Part shown: piece after piece, positions 1-7,053 of the stretch
Position numbering within the stretch: the first letter of the stretch is position 1
How the letters are laid out: each line of letters opens with the position of its first letter
NCBI GenBank assembly: GCA_910577375.1
Contig: CAJTLT010000010.1
Location: 1-12,727 of the forward strand
DNA length: 12,727 nt
Direction: 5' to 3'
Source: an uncultured Christensenella sp.
GTDB lineage: Bacteria; Bacillota; Clostridia; Christensenellales; Borkfalkiaceae
Notes under the pieces: generated by a model
Seen by the model: the letters and a program-made list of their open reading frames with translations, nothing else
The model's database searches: none
What the model was told of the DNA's origin: nothing
Made by a program: the position numbers and the translations under genes

Positions 1-27
1 ATCGCCAGATGTTTCTAAAATTGCCAT
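1..27 (-). CDS. Possible 5' end of a leftward gene cut by the window edge
   Basis: On the minus strand an ATG at 25-27 opens nine codons (MAILETSGD) that run off the left edge. A weak AGGA ribosome binding site lies six bases upstream, and a TATAAT-like -10 (minus strand, 80-85) lies further upstream without a convincing -35. Nine codons are too few to name a family or to prove coding. It may simply be chance in an AT-rich stretch. Confidence 0.22.
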
Positions 28-159
28 AAATGTCCTAAAATAATTGTAAGTTATTGAAAGGAGAATAAGGGGGATAAGAATTATATTATTAATCAAAGCC
101 TATGGTTGTATTGATGTTGATTGAGAAATCAAATTATCTCTAAATTTTAGTGCAAAAAT

Positions 160-173
160 GCTAATATATTAGC
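160..173. repeat. 14-bp perfect palindrome
   Basis: GCTAATATATTAGC reads the same on both strands. It directly precedes the two larger inverted repeats at 175-210 and 232-264, so it belongs to one palindrome-rich block. It could be a protein-binding site or a small cruciform. No gene can be assigned to it. Confidence 0.7.
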
Positions 174-174
174 G

Positions 175-210
175 CAAATGTTGAACTGGAGACGTCCAGT
201 TCAACATTTG
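175..210. repeat. Perfect 16-bp inverted repeat with 4-base loop
   Basis: The arms CAAATGTTGAACTGGA (175-190) and its exact complement (195-210) flank GACG. There is no T-tract on either exit strand next to the stem (an A-run follows at 211-217), so it does not look like a simple terminator. Thirteen bases of each arm (AAATGTTGAACTG) recur in the inverted repeat at 232-264, giving four copies of one motif within 90 bases. It may be an operator array, an end of a small palindromic mobile element (MITE/REP-like), or a remnant of one. Confidence 0.85.
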
Positions 211-231
211 AAAAAAATTCACATAAAAAAG

Positions 232-264
232 TCAGTTCAACATTTGATATAAATGTTGAACTGA
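232..264. repeat. 14-bp inverted repeat, second copy of the AAATGTTGAACTG motif
   Basis: The arms TCAGTTCAACATTT (232-245) and its complement (251-264) flank GATAT. The motif halves are arranged in the opposite order from the repeat at 175-210, so the four half-sites read plus, minus, minus, plus. CAGTTCAACATTTG occurs identically at 197-210 and 233-246, 36 bases apart. The remaining bases 265-310 hold small overlapping inverted repeats such as ATGGTTACCAT (294-304) but no gene. Confidence 0.8.
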
Positions 265-310
265 TGTTGTATTTTGTGGTTATTACAACCCTATGGTTAC
301 CATCAGTATA

Positions 311-336
311 AAAAAGCGGTCTCAAAAGAGACCGCT
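311..336 (-). terminator. Rho-independent terminator of the GGGtGRT operon
   Basis: The arms AGCGGTCTC (315-323) and GAGACCGCT (328-336) enclose a four-base loop. Read leftward, the stem is followed by TTTTT (311-315), which is the canonical layout for the leftward operon ending at 380. Confidence 0.88.
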
Positions 337-379
337 ATATTTTGTATTTAATAAAATTAAAACACTATATTTTGTGATT

Positions 380-1381
380 TTACTTCGTCATTGCTTCCTG
401 AACGGCAACTGCAACGGCAACTGTCGCGCCAACCATCGGGTTGTTGCCCATTCCGATTAATCCCATCATTTCAACGTGAGCGGGAACGGAAGAAGAGCCT
501 GCAAATTGCGCGTCGGAGTGCATTCTTCCCATCGTGTCCGTCATACCGTAAGAAGAAGGACCTGCCGCCATATTGTCGGGGTGAAGTGTTCTGCCCGTAC
601 CGCCGCCGGACGCAACCGAGAAATATTTAACGCCGTTTTCAACGCACCATTTTTTATAAGTGCCGGCAACGGGGTGCTGGAAGCGCGTGGGATTAGTGGA
701 GTTGCCGGTAATAGAAACGGAAACGTTCTCCATCTTCATAATTGCAACGCCTTCAGGCACGTTGTCTGCGCCATAGCATTTAACTTTCGCTCTTGCACCG
801 TCAGAGAAAGCAACGCTGTCCGTAACTTTAACAGTCTCGGTGTAAGGGTCAAAACTTGTTCTGCAGTATGTGAAACCGTTAATTCTGGAAATAATATAAG
901 CCGCGTCTTTGCCCAAACCGTTGAGGATAACTCTCAAAGGCTTAACGCGCACTTTGTTTGCGTTTTCGGCAATCTTGATTGCGCCCTCCGCAGCCGCAAA
1001 CGATTCGTGTCCCGCAAGGAAGCAGAAACAATCCGTCTCTTCGGAAAGAAGCATAGAACCGAGATTTCCGTGTCCCAAACCTACTTTTCTGTTTTCCGCA
1101 ACCGAACCGGGGATACAAAAGCTCTGTAAACCGATACCGATTTTCGTAGCCGCGTCGGCAGCCTTTTTGCAGCCGCTCTTTATAGCGATAGCCGCGCCTA
1201 CGGTGTAAGCCCAAACCGCATTCTCAAAGCAGATAGGCTGTGTGCCGCGTACGATTTTGTCAACGTCGATTCCCTTTTTAAGGGTAATATCTTTGCATTC
1301 TTCAATCGACTTAATGCCGTATTCTTTCAATACGCCGAGGATTTTTTTCTCGCGTCTTTCATAACTTTCAAAAAGCGCCAT
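380..1381 (-). CDS. GGGtGRT protein
   Basis: This 333-residue protein carries the signature heptapeptide GGGTGRT at residues 259-265, followed by LHPDNMAAGPSSYG, which places it in the family annotated as 'GGGtGRT protein'. The family has no established reaction. It is usually found beside a NifU-like scaffold protein, as it is here. The sequence is rich in glycine and alanine, has no signal peptide or transmembrane helix, and contains several cysteines (51, 71, 89, 118, 120, 173, 202, 246) that could serve metal or cluster binding; that role is inference. The start is secure: AAGGAGG lies inside the end of the upstream gene, which stops only two bases before this ATG, so the two genes are co-transcribed and probably translationally coupled. 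The gene ends shortly before the terminator at 311-336. Confidence 0.9.
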   Translation of the reverse strand: MALFESYERREKKILGVLKEYGIKSIEECKDITLKKGIDVDKIVRGTQPICFENAVWAYTVGAAIAIKSGCKKAADAATKIGIGLQSFCIPGSVAENRKVGLGHGNLGSMLLSEETDCFCFLAGHESFAAAEGAIKIAENANKVRVKPLRVILNGLGKDAAYIISRINGFTYCRTSFDPYTETVKVTDSVAFSDGARAKVKCYGADNVPEGVAIMKMENVSVSITGNSTNPTRFQHPVAGTYKKWCVENGVKYFSVASGGGTGRTLHPDNMAAGPSSYGMTDTMGRMHSDAQFAGSSSVPAHVEMMGLIGMGNNPMVGATVAVAVAVQEAMTK

Positions 1382-1383
1382 AA

Positions 1384-2109
1384 TCAGTCAACCTCCTTGT
1401 CCGTTCTGGGGTCAATATGTTTGACGGCGCCGCTCTCTTTGGAGTATCTGCCGTAAGTGCCGATAGCCTTTTCATATGCTTCGTTGGGGGAAAGACCTTT
1501 TTTGATAAAGTCTGTCATTTTGCCCAAAGATACGAATTTGTATCCGCAAACTTCATTGTTCTTGTCAAGAGCAAGAGAAATAACGTAACCTTCAGCCATT
1601 TCAAGATATCTTACGCCCTTGAGTTTGGTTCCGTACATTGTGCCAACCTGCGAACGCAAGCCTTTGCCCAAATCTTCAAGTCCCGCGCCGATAGTAAGTC
1701 CGTCTTCGGAAAACGCCGATTGTGTTCTGCCGTAAACGATTTGCAGGAACAGTTCGCGCATAGCCGTGTTGATAGCGTCGCAAACAAGGTCGGTGTTCAA
1801 AGCTTCCAAAATGGTTTTTCCGGGCAGAATTTCCGCCGCCATAGCCGCGGAGTGGGTCATGCCGGAACAGCCTATCGTTTCAACCAAAGCCTCTTCTATA
1901 ATACCGTCTTTAACGTTCAAAGAAAGCTTGCATGCACCTTGCTGGGGTGCGCACCAGCCGATACCGTGGGTAAAGCCCTTGATGTCTTTGATTTCCTTTG
2001 CCTGAACCCACAAACCCTCTTCGGGAATGGGTGCGGGGCCGTGCTCGAATCTGCCCGAAACGCCCTTGGCAACGCAAATCATATTTTCAATATCTTTCGA
2101 ATATTGCAT
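1384..2109 (-). CDS. NifU-like iron-sulfur cluster assembly scaffold protein, GGGtGRT-associated
   Basis: This 241-residue cytoplasmic protein has a NifU/IscU N-terminal-type segment at about residues 50-108: WCAPQQGACKLSL, then IIEEALVETIGCSGMTHSAA, then LPGKTILEAL. This matches the IscU layout of a cysteine, a beta-strand region, a Gly-Cys turn and a 'GKT..EAL' helix. C53 or C60, C81 and C110 are the likely cluster-ligand cysteines by analogy. About 100 further residues follow the IscU-like part and are particular to this subfamily. The ATG is preceded in frame by a stop codon, which fixes the start; GGAGG lies a rather long 12 bases upstream. It is the first gene of the leftward operon, two bases ahead of the GGGtGRT gene. 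A partnership in Fe-S assembly or in an Fe-S-dependent reaction is inferred from context only. No IscS-like desulfurase is present in the window. Confidence 0.85.
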   Translation of the reverse strand: MQYSKDIENMICVAKGVSGRFEHGPAPIPEEGLWVQAKEIKDIKGFTHGIGWCAPQQGACKLSLNVKDGIIEEALVETIGCSGMTHSAAMAAEILPGKTILEALNTDLVCDAINTAMRELFLQIVYGRTQSAFSEDGLTIGAGLEDLGKGLRSQVGTMYGTKLKGVRYLEMAEGYVISLALDKNNEVCGYKFVSLGKMTDFIKKGLSPNEAYEKAIGTYGRYSKESGAVKHIDPRTDKEVD

Positions 2110-2144
2110 TGCTTAACAAATCCTCCAAAAAAATTTTCGTAACC

Positions 2145-2173
2145 ATTATAACACGCGCCGTAACAATATTCAA
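2145..2173 (-). promoter_or_regulatory. Promoter of the NifU-like / GGGtGRT operon
   Basis: On the minus strand, TTGAAT (2168-2173) and TATAAT (2145-2150) are separated by 17 bases, with the -10 about 35 bases ahead of the start codon. It is divergent from the promoter at 2225-2252. No operator is obvious between the two. Confidence 0.7.
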
Positions 2174-2224
2174 TTCAATTAGATAAAAAAATCACAATTT
2201 TTTTGCCAAACATTGCAATTGCTG

Positions 2225-2252
2225 TTTACCTCCGCCGAAAATATATTATAAT
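2225..2252 (+). promoter_or_regulatory. Promoter of the lipoprotein-mcsA-mcsB-clpC operon
   Basis: TTTACC (2225-2230) and TATAAT (2247-2252) are spaced 16 bases apart, followed by GAGGGTGG (2259-2266) just ahead of the ATG at 2271. The same TTTACC-16-TATAAT arrangement occurs before the hemolysin III gene. No CtsR heptad repeat (GGTCAAA-type) and no CIRCE element (TTAGCACTC-N9-GAGTGCTAA) is present here, although one of these would be expected for a clpC operon. Confidence 0.65.
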
Positions 2253-2270
2253 ATAGATGAGGGTGGAATT

Positions 2271-2816
2271 ATGGAAGTCTCAAAACAATTTAAAAAGTCG
2301 CTTTATTTGCTGATTGCCGTGTGTGTGGCTATATGCGGTATATTCATAACCGCCTGCGAAAACGGGGAAAACGGATTGCCTCCGTCGCCAGAAAATTGCG
2401 AAGCCGTTATAGAAACTGCTTTATACGGCAGAGGTGACGGCGGTGAAGATTTCATTTTAATATGCAACTCGCTTGATGAGTTTAAAAAACTGTGCTCGGA
2501 TATCGGTTACGACTTTTTCGGCATAAACAATAAGGAAAATAATTATTACAATTCCGCCGACGGCGAAAAAATCCGCGGCTATACCGACGAATATTTTAAA
2601 GATAAAGCTTTTGTGGTCTTTTCTTATTGCAATGACGCATACAGCGGACAATACCGTATAGAAGAAGCGGAAGTTAATGCAAACAAACTGACGCTTTATA
2701 TAAAATATCCGGAAAACGATACGGCAAACGACGTCATTAATTACGTGTTTTTGATAGCGGGTGTAGACAAATCTTTTATTGCCGACGTCACGGAGTTGGA
2801 ATACGTTATAAGATAG
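2271..2816 (+). CDS. Predicted lipoprotein of unknown function, first gene of the clpC operon
   Basis: The 181-residue product begins with a lysine-containing n-region (KQFKKS), a hydrophobic stretch at about residues 11-26, and the lipobox ITAC ending at C29. It is therefore predicted to be exported by Sec, cleaved by signal peptidase II and lipid-anchored on the outside of the membrane. The mature part (30-181) is acidic, rich in Asn, Asp and Tyr, and appears to be a mixed alpha/beta domain. No family was recognised. The start is supported by GAGGGTGG five to twelve bases upstream and by the promoter at 2225-2252. Only 21 bases separate it from mcsA and no terminator intervenes, so it leads the mcsA-mcsB-clpC operon, the position usually held by the repressor gene ctsR. 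Whether it has a role in envelope stress or is a chance neighbour is unknown. Confidence 0.75.
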   Translation: MEVSKQFKKSLYLLIAVCVAICGIFITACENGENGLPPSPENCEAVIETALYGRGDGGEDFILICNSLDEFKKLCSDIGYDFFGINNKENNYYNSADGEKIRGYTDEYFKDKAFVVFSYCNDAYSGQYRIEEAEVNANKLTLYIKYPENDTANDVINYVFLIAGVDKSFIADVTELEYVIR

Positions 2817-2837
2817 CTCTCAATTCAAGGGGATTAT

Positions 2838-3323
2838 ATGCTCTGTCAAAGATGTAAAAAAAATATTGCCACGGAAAACTACGTGGAAATAATAAACGGA
2901 GAAAAATTCGAAAGCCATTTGTGCGGCAAATGCAGCGCCGAACTTCACGGCGATTTGCACTCCAAGCTTAACGATAACGTCTGTGCGTGGCTTTTCGGCT
3001 CGCCCGCGCCCAAAAAAGTTTGCCCCGTGTGCGGAACGTCTTACGCCGATTATGAAAGAACAGGGCTTTTAGGCTGCGCAAGCTGTTACGACGTATTTAA
3101 GGAAGAACTTTTGCCGGCAATCGGCGCAATCCACGGCAAAACCGAACATGTCGGAAAAGTGGGAACAAACAACGACGAACTCGGTTTGCACCGCAGATTA
3201 AAAACCTTGCAGCAACAGCTTGAAACTGCTTTAAGGGAAAAACGCTTTGTGGAAGCGGGCAGACTTAATAAGCGTATTTACGAAATAAACAAAACACTTT
3301 ACGGGGGCGGAGAAAATGACTGA
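2838..3323 (+). CDS. mcsA: McsA, activator of the protein-arginine kinase McsB
   Basis: The 161-residue protein has four CXXC zinc-binding pairs at C3/C6, C29/C32, C62/C65 and C80/C83, followed by a C-terminal UVR-type coiled-coil motif at about residues 117-152 (KTLQQQLETALREKRFVEAG and on). This is the standard architecture of McsA, which binds zinc and stimulates McsB kinase activity and adaptor function with ClpC. An AAGGGGA ribosome binding site precedes the ATG. Its stop codon overlaps the start of mcsB by eight bases, so the two proteins are translationally coupled, as in other Firmicutes. Length and motifs are normal. Confidence 0.93.
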   Translation: MLCQRCKKNIATENYVEIINGEKFESHLCGKCSAELHGDLHSKLNDNVCAWLFGSPAPKKVCPVCGTSYADYERTGLLGCASCYDVFKEELLPAIGAIHGKTEHVGKVGTNNDELGLHRRLKTLQQQLETALREKRFVEAGRLNKRIYEINKTLYGGGEND

Positions 3324-4323
3324 CGTTTCAAAAACGGTAATATCAACCCGCGTAAGGCTCGCAAGAAATCTTGAAGGATATCCGTTTCCGTCGCATCTTA
3401 AAAACGAACGGCAGGCAAAGGATATAATCCGCCTTGTAACATCCGGGCTTGCCAGACTTGACGAGTTTAAAATTTATTATATGGACAATATTACAGAGGC
3501 AGAGGCGCTGTCTTTGAAAGAAAACCATCTGATAAGCCCCAATCTCATAAACCGCAAACGCATTGCCGCCGCGCTCATAAACCGCGAAGAAAGCGTTTCT
3601 ATTATGATTAATGAAGAAGACCATCTCCGCGAGCAGTGCATAGTAAAGGGGTTTGATTTAAATCTCGCCTACGATACTATGTCGGAAATAGACAGCCGTA
3701 TTTCAAACTCTATGAAGTTTGCCTACGACGAACAGCTCGGTTTTTTAACGGCTTGCCCAACCAATCTGGGCACGGGGTTAAGGGCTTCTGTAATGGTATT
3801 TTTGCCAGCGCTCACAATAAACGGACTTATGCCGCGCGTAATAAAAAATATGTCGCGTTTGGGGCTTACCGTCCGCGGTATTTACGGCGAAGGCAGTCAG
3901 GCGGAAGGCTATATATATCAGATAAGCAACGAGGTAACTCTCGGCGTAACCGAAGAGGAAATAATTTCTCAGGTCGATGAAATAGTCAAAAAAGTATGCG
4001 CGCTTGAAGAAGCCGAAAGGGAAAGCCTTAAAAACGGCGGGTCTGCTCTCGATATTCAGGACGACTGTATGCGTTCTTACGGCATTTTAACAAACTGCGC
4101 AAAACTTACCACGGGCGAGCTCGTAAGATATTCGGCAAACGTTAAACTTGCCGCCTGCCTCGGATTTATTAAAATAGGCGACGTTTCGCTTATAGACGAA
4201 CTCGCAATAAAAATGCGTCCGTCCAATATAAACAAGGCGGCGGGAAGAGAATTAAGCGCAGTCGAACGCGATGTTTACCGCGCTCAATACGTTTCAAAAT
4301 ATCTGAAAAAAATAGTGGTTTAA
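3316..4323 (+). CDS. mcsB: McsB protein-arginine kinase
   Basis: This cytoplasmic enzyme phosphorylates arginine residues on damaged or aggregated proteins using ATP, creating the mark recognised by ClpC-ClpP. It has phosphagen-kinase features throughout: STRVRLARN at residues 10-18, EDHLREQ at 101-107, the catalytic-cysteine block TACPTNLGTGLRASVM at 145-160 with C147, and YGEGSQAEGYIYQISN at 190-205. The C-terminal RDVYRA (318-323) matches the RDxxRA motif that forms the allosteric phosphoarginine-binding site in McsB. At 335 residues it is somewhat shorter than the Bacillus subtilis protein but lacks none of these motifs, so it should be active. Translation begins inside the end of mcsA. 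A 51-base gap then leads to clpC. Confidence 0.95.
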   Translation: MTDVSKTVISTRVRLARNLEGYPFPSHLKNERQAKDIIRLVTSGLARLDEFKIYYMDNITEAEALSLKENHLISPNLINRKRIAAALINREESVSIMINEEDHLREQCIVKGFDLNLAYDTMSEIDSRISNSMKFAYDEQLGFLTACPTNLGTGLRASVMVFLPALTINGLMPRVIKNMSRLGLTVRGIYGEGSQAEGYIYQISNEVTLGVTEEEIISQVDEIVKKVCALEEAERESLKNGGSALDIQDDCMRSYGILTNCAKLTTGELVRYSANVKLAACLGFIKIGDVSLIDELAIKMRPSNINKAAGRELSAVERDVYRAQYVSKYLKKIVV

Positions 4324-4374
4324 ACACTTGAAAAACCTTAAAACTCAAACATATTAAGGGGGTAATTTAAAATT

Positions 4375-6888
4375 ATGGAATATTTGAACAGATTTACGGA
4401 TAATTTACAGCAGGTAATTTCAGTCGCAAACGAGGCGGCAAAAATTTACGGCAGCAGCTATATAGGGAGCGAGCATATAATTTTCGCAATGCTCAATTGC
4501 CCCGACTGCACGGCTTATAAAGTGCTTACTTCGTGCGGCGTTTCGGAAGCAGACTACAGAGAATACTTTGCGCGGTCAATCGATAAACGCTCAAACGTAA
4601 CGGGATATACGCCGAGAACCAAGGCTATGATTCAGCGCGCGCTCGAGTTATCAATAGACATAAACGGAGAAGCTTCCCTTGCGGGCACGGAACATATGCT
4701 GCTTGCGGTTATAACTTCAACCGAATGTCTTGCAATGCGCATACTTTACGCCCTCGGGGTAAATATGTCGAGCCTTGCAAGCAAAATAGAACTTGCAATC
4801 CGCGGCGCTTTCGATTACAAGCAGGAAGACGAGGAAGAAGAGGCTTTCAAAGGTTTTGAAAATTTATTCGGTTCGCAACAGACTGCGGCGCCCAAAGCAA
4901 AAGAAAGCAAGCACGCTTCGGGGCTCGATAAGTCGGTGTTGCAATACGGGGCAGACCTTACGCAAAAAGCACGCGAAGGCAAAATAGACCCCGTAATCGG
5001 AAGAAAAAAAGAAATAGATAAAATCATTCAGGTTTTATCCCGCCGCACAAAAAACAATCCCGTGCTTATAGGCGAGCCGGGGGTCGGCAAATCCGCCGTG
5101 GTCGAAGGCTTGGCTCAGGCGATAGTCAAAAACGAAGTGCCCGACCTTCTTAAAAACAAAATTGTATTCTCGCTCGATTTGGCGGGTATGGTTGCGGGCG
5201 CAAAATACCGCGGCGATTTCGAAGAACGGCTTAAAAACGCAATCAATTCCATAAAAAACAGCGGCAACGTAATTTTATTTATAGACGAAATCCACCAGAT
5301 AGTCGGCGCGGGTTCAACCGCCGAGGGCAGTATGGACGCGGCTAATATTTTAAAACCCATGCTCGCCCGCGGAGAATTGCAGACGATAGGTGCAACCACG
5401 CTCGAAGAATACAGAAAGTACGTGGAAAAAGACGCTGCGCTCGAACGCCGTTTCACTCCCGTGCAGGTTGAAGAACCCACGGTCGAAGACACGGTGGAAA
5501 TATTGCGCGGTTTGCGGGATAAGTACGAGGCGCACCATAAAGTCGTTATAACCGACGAGGCGATAATCGCCGCCGCAACTCTTTCTGACAGATATATAAC
5601 GGACAGATTTTTGCCAGACAAGGCAATCGACCTAATAGACGAGGCTGCGTCCCGCGCGCGTCTTAATTCGCTCAAAAGTCCCGACGAGGTAAAAGAGCTT
5701 GAAGAAAAATTAAAGCGGCTTAACCTCGAAAAGAACAAGGCGGCTAAGGGCGAAAACTACACACAGGCGCAAAAACTTGTTGAAGAAATAAACGAAGTAC
5801 AGGAAAAAATCAAAAAACTCAATACCGAGTGGAAAGGCGAAAAGCAAACCACCGCTCCCAATATCGGCTCCGACGAAATAGCGGAAATCGTCAGCGGCTG
5901 GACGGGCGTTCCCGTGGTAAAGCTCACCGAACAGGAAAGCGAAAAGCTTTTGCACCTTGAAGAAAACCTCCATAAACGCATCATAGGTCAGGACGAAGCC
6001 GTTTCCGCCGTTTCAAAGGCAATCCGCCGTGCAAGGGCTGGGCTTAACGAACCGAACAAACCTATAGGCAGTTTCATTTTCGTCGGTCCGACGGGCGTCG
6101 GCAAAACGGACCTTGCAAAAGCTCTTGCGGAAACAATGTTCGGCGACGAAAAATTAATGATAAGAATGGATATGTCCGAGTTTATGGAAAAGCACTCCGT
6201 TTCCAAGTTAATCGGCGCGCCTCCGGGATATATCGGATATGACGATAACAACGGCGGTCAGCTCACAGAAAGGGTAAGAAGAAAACCCTATTCCGTCGTA
6301 TTGTTCGACGAAGTGGAAAAGGCGCATCCCGACGTGTTCAACGTTCTTTTGCAAATCCTTGACGACGGCAGACTTACTGACAGCAAAGGCAGAGTAATCA
6401 ATTTTAAAAACACTATAATTATAATGACCTCCAACGTCGGCGCAAGCCAGATAAAAAAGATGTCAAGTTTCGGATTTTCATCCGGCGACGAGGCGGACGC
6501 GGGATACGACAACATGAAAGACAATATCAACGAAGCGCTTAAAGAGCAGTTCAAACCCGAATTTCTCAACAGGCTCGACGATATAATTATCTTCCGCAAA
6601 CTTACCAAAGAAGAAGCGGGTAAAATTTGCCGTAAAATTATAGACGGGCTTTCGGAAAGACTTGCCAAACGCGACATAACTTTGAAAATTTCACCCGAGG
6701 CTATGGATAAACTTCTCGAAGAAGGTTATAACGATATGTACGGCGCGCGTCCTTTAAAGCGCATTATCCAAAAGCGCATAGAAGACAGATTGTCCGACGA
6801 AATTCTCGCAAACCACATTTTGCGCGGGGAAGAAGTAACTGTAACCGTCGTCGATAACGATTTTGTTTTTCGTTCCGATAAAAAGTAA
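4375..6888 (+). CDS. clpC: ClpC, Hsp100/Clp AAA+ unfoldase of the ClpCP protease
   Basis: The 837-residue protein has the full ClpC domain order. A Clp-N double repeat (about 5-145) docks adaptors and phosphoarginine substrates. AAA+ module 1 has Walker A GEPGVGKS at 233-240 and Walker B VILFIDE at 299-305. A UVR-type middle-domain coiled coil spans about 434-482. AAA+ module 2 has Walker A GPTGVGKT at 571-578, Walker B VVLFDE at 641-646 and NRLD at 732-735, followed by the C-terminal D2-small domain. FGF at 699-701 sits where the hydrophobic ClpP-docking loop (usually L/I/V-G-F) is found, so it should partner ClpP. It unfolds damaged proteins, including those marked by McsB. AAGGGGG lies about 12 bases before the ATG. 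It is the last gene of the operon, followed by the terminator at 6906-6945. CtsR, the usual repressor and first gene, is absent. Confidence 0.96.
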   Translation: MEYLNRFTDNLQQVISVANEAAKIYGSSYIGSEHIIFAMLNCPDCTAYKVLTSCGVSEADYREYFARSIDKRSNVTGYTPRTKAMIQRALELSIDINGEASLAGTEHMLLAVITSTECLAMRILYALGVNMSSLASKIELAIRGAFDYKQEDEEEEAFKGFENLFGSQQTAAPKAKESKHASGLDKSVLQYGADLTQKAREGKIDPVIGRKKEIDKIIQVLSRRTKNNPVLIGEPGVGKSAVVEGLAQAIVKNEVPDLLKNKIVFSLDLAGMVAGAKYRGDFEERLKNAINSIKNSGNVILFIDEIHQIVGAGSTAEGSMDAANILKPMLARGELQTIGATTLEEYRKYVEKDAALERRFTPVQVEEPTVEDTVEILRGLRDKYEAHHKVVITDEAIIAAATLSDRYITDRFLPDKAIDLIDEAASRARLNSLKSPDEVKELEEKLKRLNLEKNKAAKGENYTQAQKLVEEINEVQEKIKKLNTEWKGEKQTTAPNIGSDEIAEIVSGWTGVPVVKLTEQESEKLLHLEENLHKRIIGQDEAVSAVSKAIRRARAGLNEPNKPIGSFIFVGPTGVGKTDLAKALAETMFGDEKLMIRMDMSEFMEKHSVSKLIGAPPGYIGYDDNNGGQLTERVRRKPYSVVLFDEVEKAHPDVFNVLLQILDDGRLTDSKGRVINFKNTIIIMTSNVGASQIKKMSSFGFSSGDEADAGYDNMKDNINEALKEQFKPEFLNRLDDIIIFRKLTKEEAGKICRKIIDGLSERLAKRDITLKISPEAMDKLLEEGYNDMYGARPLKRIIQKRIEDRLSDEILANHILRGEEVTVTVVDNDFVFRSDKK

Positions 6889-6905
6889 AATTAAACAAAT
6901 AAATT

Positions 6906-6945
6906 AAAAAACCGCCTCTCTACCCGCAGTAGAGAGGCGGTTTTT
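6906..6945. terminator. Strong terminator after clpC
   Basis: A perfect 13-bp stem, ACCGCCTCTCTAC (6911-6923) with its complement (6929-6941) around CCGCA, is extended by A/T pairs and ends in a T-run (6941-6945). The A-run on the left makes it potentially bidirectional. The 70 bases after it hold no gene, only short AAAGTAG-type echoes. Confidence 0.93.
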
Positions 6946-7018
6946 AAAAGTAGAGAGCATATTTTTTGCAGTAGTGCTTGCGTGTCCGAAAAGTAGCGTC
7001 CGCTTTGTTTAAAGTAGG

Positions 7019-7046
7019 TTTACCCGCGGCGTTTTGTGCGTATAAT
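7019..7046 (+). promoter_or_regulatory. Promoter touching the start of the hemolysin III-type gene
   Basis: TTTACC (7019-7024) and TATAAT (7041-7046) are spaced 16 bases apart. Transcription would be expected to begin near 7053, and the best start codon is the ATG at 7054. This leaves no room for a ribosome binding site, so the transcript may be leaderless. Confidence 0.55.
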
Positions 7047-7053
7047 TTTAATT

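Noticed and set aside
175..264. CRISPR-like repeats
   Set aside because: Only two repeat units exist, in inverted arrangement, with one gap of about 22 bases. There is no regular spacer pattern and no cas gene.
476..2142. Long rightward open frames (about 217 and 241 residues) opposite the GGGtGRT and NifU-like genes
   Set aside because: They mirror the codon pattern of the real leftward genes, have no ribosome binding sites or recognisable motifs, and the sense genes are conserved families with good signals.
2174..2270. CtsR or HrcA operator expected before a clpC operon
   Set aside because: No tandem GGTCAAA heptads and no TTAGCACTC/GAGTGCTAA pair could be found on either strand.
5115..5738. 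A 207-residue leftward open frame inside clpC
   Set aside because: It is antisense to the first AAA+ module and middle domain of ClpC, is serine-rich low-complexity sequence and has no start signals.
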